The notes below the pieces were generated by a model. It saw only the letters and a program-made list of their open reading frames with translations, did no database searches and was not told where the DNA came from. Positions 48,569 to 58,368 of a stretch of DNA of 64,000 bases are shown here, piece after piece (the stretch's first letter is position 1; every line of letters starts with the position of its first letter). Position numbers and translations under genes: made by a program. Origin of the DNA: an uncultured Porphyromonadaceae bacterium (lineage in GTDB: Bacteria; Bacteroidota; Bacteroidia; Bacteroidales; Muribaculaceae); contig URMS01000007.1 in the NCBI GenBank assembly GCA_900548975.1, forward strand, positions 62,001 to 126,000, in the 5' to 3' direction.

Positions 48569-51343
48569 TTATAGTGTCAGACTGGCCTCCATGCCGAAGT
48601 ATGCTCCCGATGTGCGGCGTATGGTCAGGCCGTTGACGGTGTATTCGGGGAGGTAGTCGATAATACGGTTTACGAAAGCCGATATCCTGAGGATGCGGCC
48701 TATCTGTTTGGTGGCCTTGAGGTTCACATATATGGCGGGAGGTACTGTCTGGGTGGCGTAGGCCTGCTCGTTGTAGCGCTTCACCAGGTACTGTAGCATG
48801 AGGTCGTTGCGGTCGGCCTCGGTGTAGGGGTGGAGCTGTCCGTCGGCGGCCGATATGTACTGTGCCGGCACGCCGTTGTCGCGCAGGCGGGTGGTCTTGA
48901 GGTACCACATGCACTGGATCGATGTGGAGAATACCAGGCCCCAGCGCGGTATCTGGGTGTCGAACATGAAGTTGGTGTTGAACTGCTCGTTCACGCGGCC
49001 GTCGTTGGTATCGTAGAGGCCCACATAGATGTCGCTGACGGCGGTGTTTCCCACCACATCGTTGACGGTGGCGAAGAGCATCTGCGAGTTGGAGTAGCGG
49101 CTGCGGAACCATGCGCCGTTGACAATGAGCGACGTGCGCAGCGCCGGCCACCGCACGGTGTTGAGCTGGTATTCGATGCCTTTCTTGTCGATGCGGCTGC
49201 CGTTGGTCACCCGGCGGTAGCCGTCGAGTATGCGGGTGTCCTCGTAGGGCAGATCTTCGAGTGCGGGTGGTGCCGTGAGTGAGCCGGGTACAATGCCCGA
49301 GGCATCGTAGCGGCGTAGGTCGTAGGCGCCGTAGACGGTCGAATAGCGGTAGCCGGAGTTCATTTTCTCGCTGAAGAAAGTCACCGACAGGCGGTTGCCG
49401 CCCCAGTCGGCACCGAGACGCACTTCCCATTTATGGTTGCGGGCGGCCTTGAGGCCGTAGTTGGTCGGGTCGTCGATATAGGTGCGCAGATTCACGCGGC
49501 TGTTGGCCACAGGATCGGTCACATCGTAGTAGTTGAGCTGTATCATGTCGTTGTAGTGCACCTGCGGGTAGAGGTAGTCGACTGTAGGCATCTTTGTGGT
49601 GAGGCCGTAGCCTCCGGCCACAAGCAGCGACAGCGGCAGCCCCGCGGCATCGAACGAGGGGAAGCGGAAGAGGCCGTTCAGGCGCGGGTCGACATACACC
49701 TTTCCGGCAAGCCGGAAGCGGCTGTCGAGGCCCGCGAGCTGTATGGTGCGTGCTCCGAGCTGCATCTCGAGGGTAGAGGCGCCGAGCAGGGCCGTCACCT
49801 TGTCCTCGGCATAGGCCGACACCACATGCAGCGCCGGAATGTCCTTGTAGGCACGCGGGCGGGTGGTCCACGAAGCGCTCAGAGGGCGCGTGAGGTCGTA
49901 GATCTGTCCGTCGCCGTAGTTCTTGGCCATGCTCCACTCGGCGCCGGCCTTGTAGCTGTGCGCCCAGGTGCCGAAGTCGAGCTTGCCGGCGGCGTGGACC
50001 TTGAGGTTGAGGGCGAAGGGGCGTCCGTCGCTCACATAGTCGGCCACATACTCGCCCAGGAGGTAGTGGCCGTCGTGCACGCCTTCGGCCATGGTCGTGG
50101 GCGCTACCGAGGCGCGCTGCGGGGCCACCTGCTTGCGGCGCGTGAGACGGTCGTGCTGGTAGCTTGCGGCGGCGTTGACACCCACGGCGTCGAGCCAGTG
50201 TATGCGCTGCAATTTCAGCGATAGGTCCGATGTAAGCGCCCAGCGGTTGTATGAGCTTTCGAACTCGTCGATTTTGTTGTAGTTGAGGTCGGGGTCTGCC
50301 TTGGCATTGTCGAAGGAGCCTGTGTAGTCGGCTCCGACCGTCCACTCGGCGGCGACGGCCGACGGTGTGTCGCCGAAGAAGAGATGGGCGCGCAGCGAGC
50401 CGTTGGCGCGCTTGTAGTTCTCGCGGGCGTCGCGCGGATCGGAGCGCGAGTCGAGATAGCCGGCATCGGCATTTATCACGTTGCGGCCCAGGGCCACGCC
50501 CTTGCCGACAGAAAAGAGTTTGCTGTATTCGTCGACCTTGAAACGCGCCGTCAGCGGTGTGGCACGGCGTATGCGCTTTATGTTCACCACACCCGATGTG
50601 AGGTTGCCGTACTCTGCCGAGGGTATGCCGCGCACTATCTCCACGCTTTCGATGTTGTCGGTAGATATTGTGCGCATGTCCACACCGCGGTTGGTGATAT
50701 TGCGGCGCGCCTCGGGGTCGGTGGACGAAGCCGACGGCACGCCCTGCAGGTTGGCGTCGCCGTTGACGGGCGCGCCGTCGACCATGAAGACAGTGCCGAG
50801 CGATGTTATGGCATAGTCATCGGACATGTCGGTGCGCTGGCCTGTGGCGCTCACGGCGCCTGTCTCGCGCAGGGTTATGGTGTTGGCCTTGCCCATGTCG
50901 GGAGTCTGCGACATATTGCCGGGCAGGAGTTCGAGCAGGTCGGTGAAACTGGTGGGCTGCAGGTGTTCCATGGCCGAACGGTCGATGCGCGAGGCGCTTG
51001 TCATGCCGTGGCCTTCGCGAGCGCTTATCACTACCTCGCGAAGTTCAGTGGCTGTGGGCGACAGTTTTACGTTTATGTCGCCCCGGTGAGGCACACGGAC
51101 GCGCAGGGTATCGGCTGCGTAGCCGACAAACGAGAAGATAATGCGATAGTTGCCGGGCTCGAGGCGCATGCTCCAGCGGCCGTCGGTACCGGTGACGGCA
51201 AACTGGCCCGACGGTGCGGCCACGACACTGGCAAACTCCACTCCCTCGCCCGTGGCGGCGTCGGTAACCCGTCCTCCGACGGTCTCGCCGTACGCTGTGA
51301 TGCCTGACAATAAGACTATTAGATATGCAAGTATATGTTTCAT
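48569..51343 (-). CDS. TonB-dependent receptor with carboxypeptidase-like regulatory domain
   Basis: A 924-residue outer membrane receptor with signal peptide MKHILAYLIVLLSGITAYG. Residues about 22-100 form the carboxypeptidase-regulatory-like beta-sandwich (GRVTDAATGEGVEFASVV, PGNYRIIFSFVGYA), about 110-260 the plug (FTDLLELLPGNMSQTPDMG, VEIVRGIPSAEYGNLTSGVV), and the remainder the 22-strand barrel. It lacks the SusC-type N-terminal length, and there is no SusD partner. It should import a substrate larger than a porin permits, powered by TonB. The gene has a -7 box at 51355-51362 and leads the DUF4876-DUF6850 unit. Confidence 0.93.
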   Translation of the reverse strand: MKHILAYLIVLLSGITAYGETVGGRVTDAATGEGVEFASVVAAPSGQFAVTGTDGRWSMRLEPGNYRIIFSFVGYAADTLRVRVPHRGDINVKLSPTATELREVVISAREGHGMTSASRIDRSAMEHLQPTSFTDLLELLPGNMSQTPDMGKANTITLRETGAVSATGQRTDMSDDYAITSLGTVFMVDGAPVNGDANLQGVPSASSTDPEARRNITNRGVDMRTISTDNIESVEIVRGIPSAEYGNLTSGVVNIKRIRRATPLTARFKVDEYSKLFSVGKGVALGRNVINADAGYLDSRSDPRDARENYKRANGSLRAHLFFGDTPSAVAAEWTVGADYTGSFDNAKADPDLNYNKIDEFESSYNRWALTSDLSLKLQRIHWLDAVGVNAAASYQHDRLTRRKQVAPQRASVAPTTMAEGVHDGHYLLGEYVADYVSDGRPFALNLKVHAAGKLDFGTWAHSYKAGAEWSMAKNYGDGQIYDLTRPLSASWTTRPRAYKDIPALHVVSAYAEDKVTALLGASTLEMQLGARTIQLAGLDSRFRLAGKVYVDPRLNGLFRFPSFDAAGLPLSLLVAGGYGLTTKMPTVDYLYPQVHYNDMIQLNYYDVTDPVANSRVNLRTYIDDPTNYGLKAARNHKWEVRLGADWGGNRLSVTFFSEKMNSGYRYSTVYGAYDLRRYDASGIVPGSLTAPPALEDLPYEDTRILDGYRRVTNGSRIDKKGIEYQLNTVRWPALRTSLIVNGAWFRSRYSNSQMLFATVNDVVGNTAVSDIYVGLYDTNDGRVNEQFNTNFMFDTQIPRWGLVFSTSIQCMWYLKTTRLRDNGVPAQYISAADGQLHPYTEADRNDLMLQYLVKRYNEQAYATQTVPPAIYVNLKATKQIGRILRISAFVNRIIDYLPEYTVNGLTIRRTSGAYFGMEASLTL

Positions 51344-51354
51344 GATTTACGATG

Positions 51355-51362
51355 CAAAATTA
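51355..51362 (-). promoter_or_regulatory. putative -7 box for the TonB receptor unit
   Basis: TAATTTTG on the minus strand, 11 bases ahead of the ATG at 51343. The same octamer serves the divergent gene at 51481-51488. Confidence 0.5.
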
Positions 51363-51480
51363 CAGCGGCCTTTCCGACCCCGAAATAACCATTTTTGAGT
51401 ATTTCGATACCCTCTGTATGGTATGCGGAGGCATCGTTTTTTAACTAAAAGTGGGTATTTCGCCGATTTTTGAGCTTGTG

Positions 51481-51488
51481 TAATTTTG
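51481..51488 (+). promoter_or_regulatory. putative -7 box for the frameshifted secreted protein gene
   Basis: TAATTTTG, 31 bases before the ATG at 51520. No clear TTTG at the expected distance upstream. Confidence 0.45.
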
Positions 51489-51519
51489 CAGCGAAAACAA
51501 AAACATTCAACCATATTCT

Positions 51520-53296
51520 ATGAAGAAACTCATACTCAGCATTTTCGCCGCAGCGTCGGTAATGACGGCGGGCGCCTGCCGGTACTACTCCGGGCATTGA
51601 ATACTCATGGGCCAAGCTTATCGACGGCTCCACAAACGCCGGCGACCAGTCGACCTCTGTTAGCGTTGGTACCAAAGGCGGCATATACTGGTTCGGCACC
51701 TACGGTTCGACCGAAACAGACCCCGCTGTCAACTTCGACGGCACCTTCCTGTTCGACGGCGCGCCCTACAACGCCGGCACCTCGCAGAACAATAACTTCA
51801 CACTCATCAAAACCGACGCCGACGGCAACCTGCTGTGGAACGTGCACTCAACCTACGGCGACTTCGGGAACAATGCCGGCGGCAGCGCGGCCACTTCCGA
51901 CGGCGGCGTGGTCGTGATAAGCAAGGTACGCCATACCGACGGCCTCACCGACAGGAATGTGACATTTGTCGACGCCTACGGCTCTGCTACCGAAATCGAC
52001 TGGGCTTGTGCCGATCCGGCCCGTCGCAACTACATAATGCTGGTGACCAAGATTTCGGCCGACGGCAAGATCGAGTGGAATCGTCAGATAAAATTCTCGA
52101 CCGAGCCCGGCCCCAAGGCCAGCGGCAACTATGCCGGCTACTGGTCGAATGTATTCAACACCACCGGTGTGACTGTCGACGGCAACGACAACGTGTATGT
52201 GGCCGTGAACTTACGCAACCCCATGTACGTGGGCAAAGCCGACGGTACCACCCACACCATTACTCCGCTCAACAATCAGAACTGGACCGGCGACCCCCAG
52301 AGCGCTGTCGGCGATTTCCTCATTCTCGGTCTGGACAAGGACGGTTACTACCGTAATTCTCTGACTTTAGAAGGCGAAGCATCGACAGCATATTGCCAGA
52401 AGGTGGAATATGCCGCCGGCAAGGTATATGCCCAGGGCTATATCACCGGCAACGGTACCGACCTCAAGGCCGGCAGCTACACACTTGCTCCCTCGAAAAT
52501 AATGAGCCCCGTATTGCTGTGCATCGACACCGATTTCGACGTGAAATGGGCCAAGTGCTACCAGGGCGAGAAGGTGCAGAATAAGAATGGTTTCCAGAAT
52601 GTGGGTATATCCGTTGTAGGCGACAATCTGTGGTTGTGCGGACAGTTCAACCTCAAATTCACCGACCCCGACAATGCCGACAATGTCCTTACATCGACAC
52701 AGGGCAATATCCGCGAAGGCTTTATACTTAAGGTGAATACCGCCGACGGCAAATGGCTTGCAGCCCGCACAAGCCGCGACGATGACTGGAACGAGCCCTC
52801 CGCACTGGCAAAGACCGGTCTCACCGGTTATTTCCGCGTGCTCCAGAACGCCGAGAAGCCCGAAAAGATATATGTATTCGGCTATGTGATGAACGCCAAT
52901 GTGGGTGTCTTCCTGCGCCAGTACGACGCCAACACACTCGAAGGCAATCTCGAAGAAGGTCAGAACAATATCGTTACAAAAGGCGGTGTGCCCACCTGCC
53001 AGACCATAGCATATGATGCCGCTAACGGCGCTGCCTACTTCACTGCCCGCGGCAACCAGGCCTTTGCCATGATCGACGGTACCGCGACTGCCGCTCCGGT
53101 AAAATGGGGTATTCTGGCTGCAAAATATCTGCTGCCTGCCGACATGAAGACCTCCGGTATCGAAGACATCACTGTCGACGATGATGAAAACGCCCCGGTA
53201 GAGTACTACAATCTCCAGGGCATCCGCGTGGTCAATCCCTCGCACGGCATATATATCCGCCGCCAGGGACGCACGGCCACCAAAGTGGCCTTTTAG
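51520..53296 (+). CDS. secreted protein with type IX-like C-terminal domain, frameshifted in the signal peptide
   Basis: The ATG at 51520 opens a signal peptide (MKKLILSIFAAASVMTAG) but this frame stops at 51598-51600. The +1 frame is open from 51572 to 53296 and encodes the mature protein (APAGTTPGIEYSWAKLIDGS onward). Removing one G of the GGG at 51570-51572 restores a 591-residue protein. The only start codon within the long frame is a GTG at 51842, which would lose the signal. The mature part is beta-rich with repeated GDFLILGLDKDG-like strands and ends VEYYNLQGIRVVNPSHGIYI..TKVAF, a CTD-like sorting end. Either a disrupted gene, a phase-variable one, or a sequencing error. Function unknown. 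Confidence 0.75.
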
Positions 53297-53552
53297 GAGA
53301 TTAGGAAGATAGGAAATTAGGAAGTTAAGAGATTAGGAGGTTAGGAAAATAGGAGGTTAAGAAATTAAGGAAATAGGAAATTAGGAGATTAGAATATAGG
53401 AAGTCAGGCGATTGGGATTAACAATCCTACAGTCTCCTGACTTCCTGTTTTTCCTAATATCCTTCTTTTCTTAACCTCCTATTTCCCTAACCTCCTAATT
53501 TCCTACCCTCCTAATTTCTTAGCTTCCTATTTTCCTAATTTCCTAATCTCCT
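53293..53552. repeat. TTAGGA word repeat with inverted second half, between convergent genes
   Basis: About 105 bases of TTAGGAGATTAGGAAGATAGG-like words, beginning inside the stop codon of the upstream gene (TTTTAGGAG), are followed by AGGAAGTCAGG (53398-53408), a centre with GATTGGGATTAACAATCC, CCTGACTTCCT and then about 110 bases of reverse-complement words up to the mfd stop. The whole can fold back on itself. Confidence 0.85.
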
Positions 53553-53554
53553 CC

Positions 53555-56500
53555 TCAAAGAGTGGGGAGATTGAGGATGGTCTGGAGGATGTCGACGGCC
53601 TGGGAGACGGTGGGGACATGGGCGAAGGCGAAGCTGCGGCGGCCGTTACGTTCGCGGATTTCTACGCGCGAGGCATTGCTCTGCAGGTAGTTGAGCATGC
53701 GGCCGAACATGGGACTCTGGTAGTATGCCTTGTTTGTCTCGTCGACAAAGAACGTGAACATCGAGCCCTGTTTCATCACCACCTTCTCGATGCCGAGTTT
53801 GCGTGCCAGGCGTCGCAGTGTGGGCACGCGCAGCAGCTCGCGGGCCACGTCGGGGATGCGTCCGAAGCGGTCCTCGAGCCGTGCCTCGAATGCCTTGAGG
53901 TCGGCGGGACGCTCTATGCTGTCGAGCTCCTGGTAGAGGGCTATGCGCTCGCTTTCCTGAGGCACATAGAGCGCCGGCAGGAGAAGTTCGAGATCGCTTT
54001 CGATAACGCAGTCTGCAACATAGTCCTCGCCCTCGGTGCTGTCGGCGGCGGCGTCCTTTACGTCGGGGAACTCTTCGGTGCGCAGCTCGGTCACGGCCTC
54101 GCGGAGCACTTTCTGGTATGTTTCGTAGCCGAGATCGGCGATGAAGCCGCTCTGCTCGGCGCCGAGCAGATTGCCGGCACCGCGTATGTCGAGGTCCTGC
54201 ATGGCGATGTGTATGCCCGAACCGAGGTCGGAGAAGCTTTCGATAGCCTGCAGGCGGCGCCGTGCGTCGGGCGACAGCGGTTTTTCGGGAGGCACCATAA
54301 GATAGCAGAATGCCTTGCGCGAAGAGCGGCCTACGCGTCCGCGGAGCTGATGCAGCTCGCTCAGGCCGAAATTCTGGGCGTTGTTTATGATTATGGTGTT
54401 GACATTGGGCATGTCAATGCCGCTCTCGATGATGGTGGTGGCCAGGAGGATATCGTAGTCGTGGGCCGTGAAGTCGTTGATGGCTTTCTCGAGCTTTTCG
54501 GGTGGCATCTGTCCGTGGGCCACTATGGTGCGGGCGTCGGGGACGAGGCGTTTTATCATGGCCTCGAGATCGTAGAGGCCTTCGATACGGTGGTTGACGA
54601 AGAACACCTGTCCGCCGCGGGCCAGCTCGAAGTTGATGGCTTCTGCGACTGTCTCGTCGGAGAGGGCGTCGACCGAAGTGATTATAGGATAGCGGTTTGG
54701 CGGCGGGGTGGATATGGTGGAAAGATCGCGAGCACCCATGAGCGAGAACTGCAGCGTGCGCGGTATTGGGGTGGCGCTCATGGTGAGGGTGTCGATGTTG
54801 ACCTTCATCTGCTTGAGCTTTTCCTTGACGGCCACGCCGAATTTCTGCTCCTCGTCGATAACAAGCAGTCCGAGGTCCTTGAACTTCACCCCTTTGCCGA
54901 TGAGTTTGTGGGTGCCTATGATTATGTCGATCTTGCCGGCCTCGAGGTCGGTGAGGATGGCCTTGACGTCCTTGGGCGAGCGTGCACGCGACAGGTATTC
55001 CACCCGCACGGGAAGTTCGGCAAGACGGTTCTTGAATGTGTGGTAGTGCTGATAGGCCAGCACGGTGGTGGGTACGAGCACGGCCACCTGTTTGCCGTCG
55101 GTAGCTGCCTTGAAGGCCGCGCGGATGGCTATTTCGGTCTTGCCGAAGCCCACGTCGCCGCATATGAGGCGGTCCATGGGTCGGTCGCTTTCCATGTCGG
55201 CCTTCACGGCCTGCGTGGCTGTGAGCTGGTCGGGGGTGTCTTCGTAGATAAAGGATGCCTCGAGCTCGTTCTGCAGATATGAGTCGGGCGAAAAGGCGAA
55301 GCCTTTCTGGTCGCGCCGCTCGGCGTAGAGTTTTATCAGGTCGCGGGCTATGTCCTTGAGCTTGCTCTTGGTCTTGTTTTTCATCTTCTCCCACTGGCCC
55401 GAACCGATGCGGTTTATCTTGGGCGGGACGCCCTCCTTGCCGCGGTATTTTGCGAGCTTGTGGAGGGAGTGGATGGAGACGAAAAGAATATCGTTGTTCT
55501 GATACACGAGCTTTATCACCTCCTGCATGCGGCCGTTGATATTGGTGCGCAGCAGGCCGGCGAATTTGCCCACGCCGTGGTCGATGTGCACTATGTAGTC
55601 GCCCGGTTCGATGGCGCCGAGTTCCTTGAGCGAGAGGGCGAGTTTGCCCGAGCGTGCGCGTTCGCTCTTGAGGGTGTATTTATGGAAGCGGTCGAAAATC
55701 TGGTGGTCGGTGAACACGCAGATTTTGGTTTGGTGGTCGACAAAGCCTTCGTGGAGGGTGCCGTCGACGCTTTCGAAATCGATTTTGTCGCCGCGGTCGG
55801 CGAAAATAGCTTTGAGGCGTTCGAACTGGCGGGGATTGTCGGAGAGTATGCACAGCCGGTAGCCCTCGGCGAGGAAGCGTGTGAACGAGTCGCTTATGAG
55901 GTCGAAGTTCTTGTGGTATATGCCCTGGGGCGAGCATTCGAAGTCGAGCAGGGCGCCGCTTTTGGCCGCTACGGTTGCGGCGGCGGTGAATTCGATGCGC
56001 CGGAAGGTCTGCAGCCGTGCCGCGAAATCGTCGGGGTCGACGAGTACGGCGGCAGCGTCGGCGTCGCCCTCTTCGGTAAGAAGGGTGAAGGCCGATATTT
56101 CGGTCGAGGCGACCGCCTTTACCCGCTCGAGGGTATAACTCTCGTTGCGCAGGGCCACGAGTGTGCCTGCGGGCACGAAATGGAGAATCGACAGCATGCC
56201 CGCGCCGCCGCTCACGTCGGCCGTGATGTCGATGGCGTCGAGTTTTTTCTCGGAAAGCTGTGTCTCGATGTTGAAAGAGCGGATAGAGTCGATTTCGTCG
56301 CCGAAGAAATCGAGGCGCACCGGCAGTTCCTCGCTGTATCCGAAGATATCGAAGATGGAGCCGCGGATGGCGAACTGGCCCGGCTCGAAGACGTAGTCCA
56401 CTTCCCTGAAGCCCTTGTCTTTGAGCCAGTGCTGCAGCTCCTTCATGTCGACGGGAGTGTCTTTGGCTATGTGGCGTGTGGCGCTGTCGAGATCTTCGCG

Positions 56501-56896
56501 CGAGGCCACGCCCTCGGCCATGGCTTCGGGGTAGGTGACGAGGAAGCGCAGGCCGCCGGCCTTGACGCGGTTGAGGGCTTCGGTGCGGAGTATGCGGTTG
56601 GGCGCATCGGGCTGTCCGTATTTTATGTCGCGGCGGAATCCCGAGGGCATCATGGCCACGGCGTCTTCGCCGGCGAGGCGGCAGAGGTCGAAGTAGAGGT
56701 AGCCGGCATCGTCGAGCGAATCGCCTACCACCATTATGGGTGCGCCGCCGGCGGGTGCGGGGAGACCGCACAGCATCACGGCGGCCGACGAGCCGGCCGC
56801 TCCTATGATCTGCGAATGTTTCTTAGAGGCCAGGGAGGCCAGGGCTTTGCGCCGCGCGCCATCCAGGAGAGCGGCGCTGATTTCCTTGAGTGTCAT
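53555..56896 (-). CDS. mfd: transcription-repair coupling factor
   Basis: A 1113-residue SF2 translocase that removes stalled RNA polymerase and recruits UvrA. The UvrB-like N-terminal module is followed by the polymerase-interacting domain (LGAIEPGDYIVHIDHGVGKF, near 475), Walker A GDVGFGKTE (about 578), the DEEQ box DEEQKFG (about 680), SATPIPRTLQFS, LLATTIIESGIDMPN, HQLRGRVGRSS and the C-terminal TRCF domain. The ATG at 56896 (MTLKEISAALL) is preferred to a GTG two codons upstream. Length and domain order are standard. Confidence 0.96.
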   Translation of the reverse strand: MTLKEISAALLDGARRKALASLASKKHSQIIGAAGSSAAVMLCGLPAPAGGAPIMVVGDSLDDAGYLYFDLCRLAGEDAVAMMPSGFRRDIKYGQPDAPNRILRTEALNRVKAGGLRFLVTYPEAMAEGVASREDLDSATRHIAKDTPVDMKELQHWLKDKGFREVDYVFEPGQFAIRGSIFDIFGYSEELPVRLDFFGDEIDSIRSFNIETQLSEKKLDAIDITADVSGGAGMLSILHFVPAGTLVALRNESYTLERVKAVASTEISAFTLLTEEGDADAAAVLVDPDDFAARLQTFRRIEFTAAATVAAKSGALLDFECSPQGIYHKNFDLISDSFTRFLAEGYRLCILSDNPRQFERLKAIFADRGDKIDFESVDGTLHEGFVDHQTKICVFTDHQIFDRFHKYTLKSERARSGKLALSLKELGAIEPGDYIVHIDHGVGKFAGLLRTNINGRMQEVIKLVYQNNDILFVSIHSLHKLAKYRGKEGVPPKINRIGSGQWEKMKNKTKSKLKDIARDLIKLYAERRDQKGFAFSPDSYLQNELEASFIYEDTPDQLTATQAVKADMESDRPMDRLICGDVGFGKTEIAIRAAFKAATDGKQVAVLVPTTVLAYQHYHTFKNRLAELPVRVEYLSRARSPKDVKAILTDLEAGKIDIIIGTHKLIGKGVKFKDLGLLVIDEEQKFGVAVKEKLKQMKVNIDTLTMSATPIPRTLQFSLMGARDLSTISTPPPNRYPIITSVDALSDETVAEAINFELARGGQVFFVNHRIEGLYDLEAMIKRLVPDARTIVAHGQMPPEKLEKAINDFTAHDYDILLATTIIESGIDMPNVNTIIINNAQNFGLSELHQLRGRVGRSSRKAFCYLMVPPEKPLSPDARRRLQAIESFSDLGSGIHIAMQDLDIRGAGNLLGAEQSGFIADLGYETYQKVLREAVTELRTEEFPDVKDAAADSTEGEDYVADCVIESDLELLLPALYVPQESERIALYQELDSIERPADLKAFEARLEDRFGRIPDVARELLRVPTLRRLARKLGIEKVVMKQGSMFTFFVDETNKAYYQSPMFGRMLNYLQSNASRVEIRERNGRRSFAFAHVPTVSQAVDILQTILNLPTL

Positions 56897-56924
56897 AAGC
56901 ACCGCAAAATTACTAATTTTATAG

Positions 56925-57085
56925 TGTAAAGTCGGGGTCTATAGAGTTTAAAAAGTGTATAAAGTTAAGGTAATGGTACTTGATTGCGGGTTGAAAGTGT
57001 AAGGAGTGCAAAAAGTTAAGCGAATGGGTTTTGCCTCTGAAACTATTGTCTTAACTTTTTACACTCAATACTTTATAAACTCCAC
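56925..57085. repeat. AAAGTTAAG word repeat with inverted copy
   Basis: Two forward blocks (GTGTATAAAGTTAAGGTAATGG and GTGCAAAAAGTTAAGCGAATGGG) are followed by CTATTGTCTTAACTTTTTACACTCAATACTTTATAAACTCC, the reverse complement of the same words. It lies between the codirectional mfd and hydrolase genes. The word type is that of 24537-24672. Confidence 0.75.
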
Positions 57086-57086
57086 A

Positions 57087-58310
57087 TCATCTTATATTTA
57101 GTTCCTGGACGGCGGATTTGTAGATGGTGTCGCCGTCGGCTTCGAGGCAGAGGGTGATGCCGCTCCACTGGCGGGCGGGGTCTTTGCCGAAATAGTCGGG
57201 ATCGTAACGGAAGGTGTACTCGCCGGTCTGTATCACCGGGCCCGAGAGAATCACTACGCGCGGACGCACGGCCGCGTGGCTGTCGGACAGCGTCATGCGG
57301 CTTTCGTCGGTGAAGACAGGCTCGACGGTGAATTCGTCGCCGGGCCGTGCGCCGTTGAGCTTGATATGGCTGTCGGGATTGAAGACCATCATCTCGCCGT
57401 TGATTTTAGCGTTGAGGTACTGCATCTTCTTGCCATGCGACTCGCGGTAGCGGGCGCGCGTCATATCGGCCATTTCGCTGTCCTGATACCAGAACATGTC
57501 GTGCGGATCGTCGCTTTCGGTGCCGTCCTCGCGCCAGCGCGACATGTACACGCCTCCGGCAGGACGCGGGTCGGCCAGGGCCTTGGCTATAAACCGGGCT
57601 ATATAGCGCTGAGTCGCCGGGCAAAGGTCGAAATGCCCTTTCCCGGCATCGCAGAGGAATGATATGCGGCTGTCGGGGTACATCATGCGGAAGGCCAGTG
57701 CCGGACGCACGCGGGCTTCCCACCACTCGTATTCGCCCTCTATCATCAGACCCGGTATGCCGTCGATATTACGTGTGCGGCCCCACTCGATGTTCTCGCG
57801 GCCGTAGCCGCAGAGGTTGGTGCGGGGAGCGTCGCCGTGGTAGGATATGATGCAGAGTGTGCGGTCGGGATTCCACGCGGCGAAGTTCCACGGGAATGTG
57901 GCCTGGGCCGAGTGGCCGAAGGGTATCACCGGCGCGGTGGCTATTTCGGGGTGCCCGGTGCCGGTGGCAAAGCCGGCTATTATTTTCTCGAAGCGCTCCT
58001 GGCAGCCTTTGCTCACGTCCCAGTTCTGCGAGCCGCTCTGCACGAAGGCCATGGCCACGCCCAGGCTGTCCATGGCGCTGCAGAACTCCCCGCTGCGGAA
58101 GAGTACCTCCTCGGTCATATTCTGATGGCAGTAGAGCAGGGCCTTTACCTCGGCAGCCCCTCGCGGCAGCCTCAGATACGCCCGCTGCCCCTCCTCGCCG
58201 CTTACATAGTCGAATGTCACGCGGCCGCGCTCCATCGGCCCGGGGTGGCCGGAGGCACGGGCGGGTATGATGCAGAGGAGTGCGAAAAAGATGAGTGCGA
58301 TTTGTTTCAT
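57087..58310 (-). CDS. alpha/beta hydrolase-fold exported protein
   Basis: A 407-residue exported protein with signal peptide MKQIALIFFALLCIIPARA (ATG at 58310 chosen because it begins this signal). It has an alpha/beta-hydrolase core (about 55-255) with strand KALLYCHQN, nucleophile elbow FGHSAQ (Ser134), and a likely catalytic His226 in GKGHFDLCPATQRYI. The C-terminal 150 residues look like a beta-sandwich. An esterase or acyl hydrolase acting on carbohydrate or peptide esters is likely, but the substrate is unknown. The M64 peptidase gene diverges from it across 70 bases. Confidence 0.75.
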   Translation of the reverse strand: MKQIALIFFALLCIIPARASGHPGPMERGRVTFDYVSGEEGQRAYLRLPRGAAEVKALLYCHQNMTEEVLFRSGEFCSAMDSLGVAMAFVQSGSQNWDVSKGCQERFEKIIAGFATGTGHPEIATAPVIPFGHSAQATFPWNFAAWNPDRTLCIISYHGDAPRTNLCGYGRENIEWGRTRNIDGIPGLMIEGEYEWWEARVRPALAFRMMYPDSRISFLCDAGKGHFDLCPATQRYIARFIAKALADPRPAGGVYMSRWREDGTESDDPHDMFWYQDSEMADMTRARYRESHGKKMQYLNAKINGEMMVFNPDSHIKLNGARPGDEFTVEPVFTDESRMTLSDSHAAVRPRVVILSGPVIQTGEYTFRYDPDYFGKDPARQWSGITLCLEADGDTIYKSAVQELNIR

Positions 58311-58347
58311 GCCGGTTGAGGTTTTTGTTGTATTATACGCCAAAAGC

Positions 58348-58359
58348 AGTGTATACACT
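58348..58359. promoter_or_regulatory. perfect 12-bp palindrome between divergent genes
   Basis: AGTGTATACACT is its own reverse complement. It lies 9 bases upstream of the -7 box of the M64 gene and 38 bases from the start of the divergent hydrolase, so a regulator bound there could affect both. Confidence 0.4.
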
Positions 58360-58368
58360 CATTTTTAG

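Noticed and set aside
55460..56929. 489-codon open frame antisense to mfd
   Set aside because: No domain and lies entirely within the conserved mfd coding sequence.
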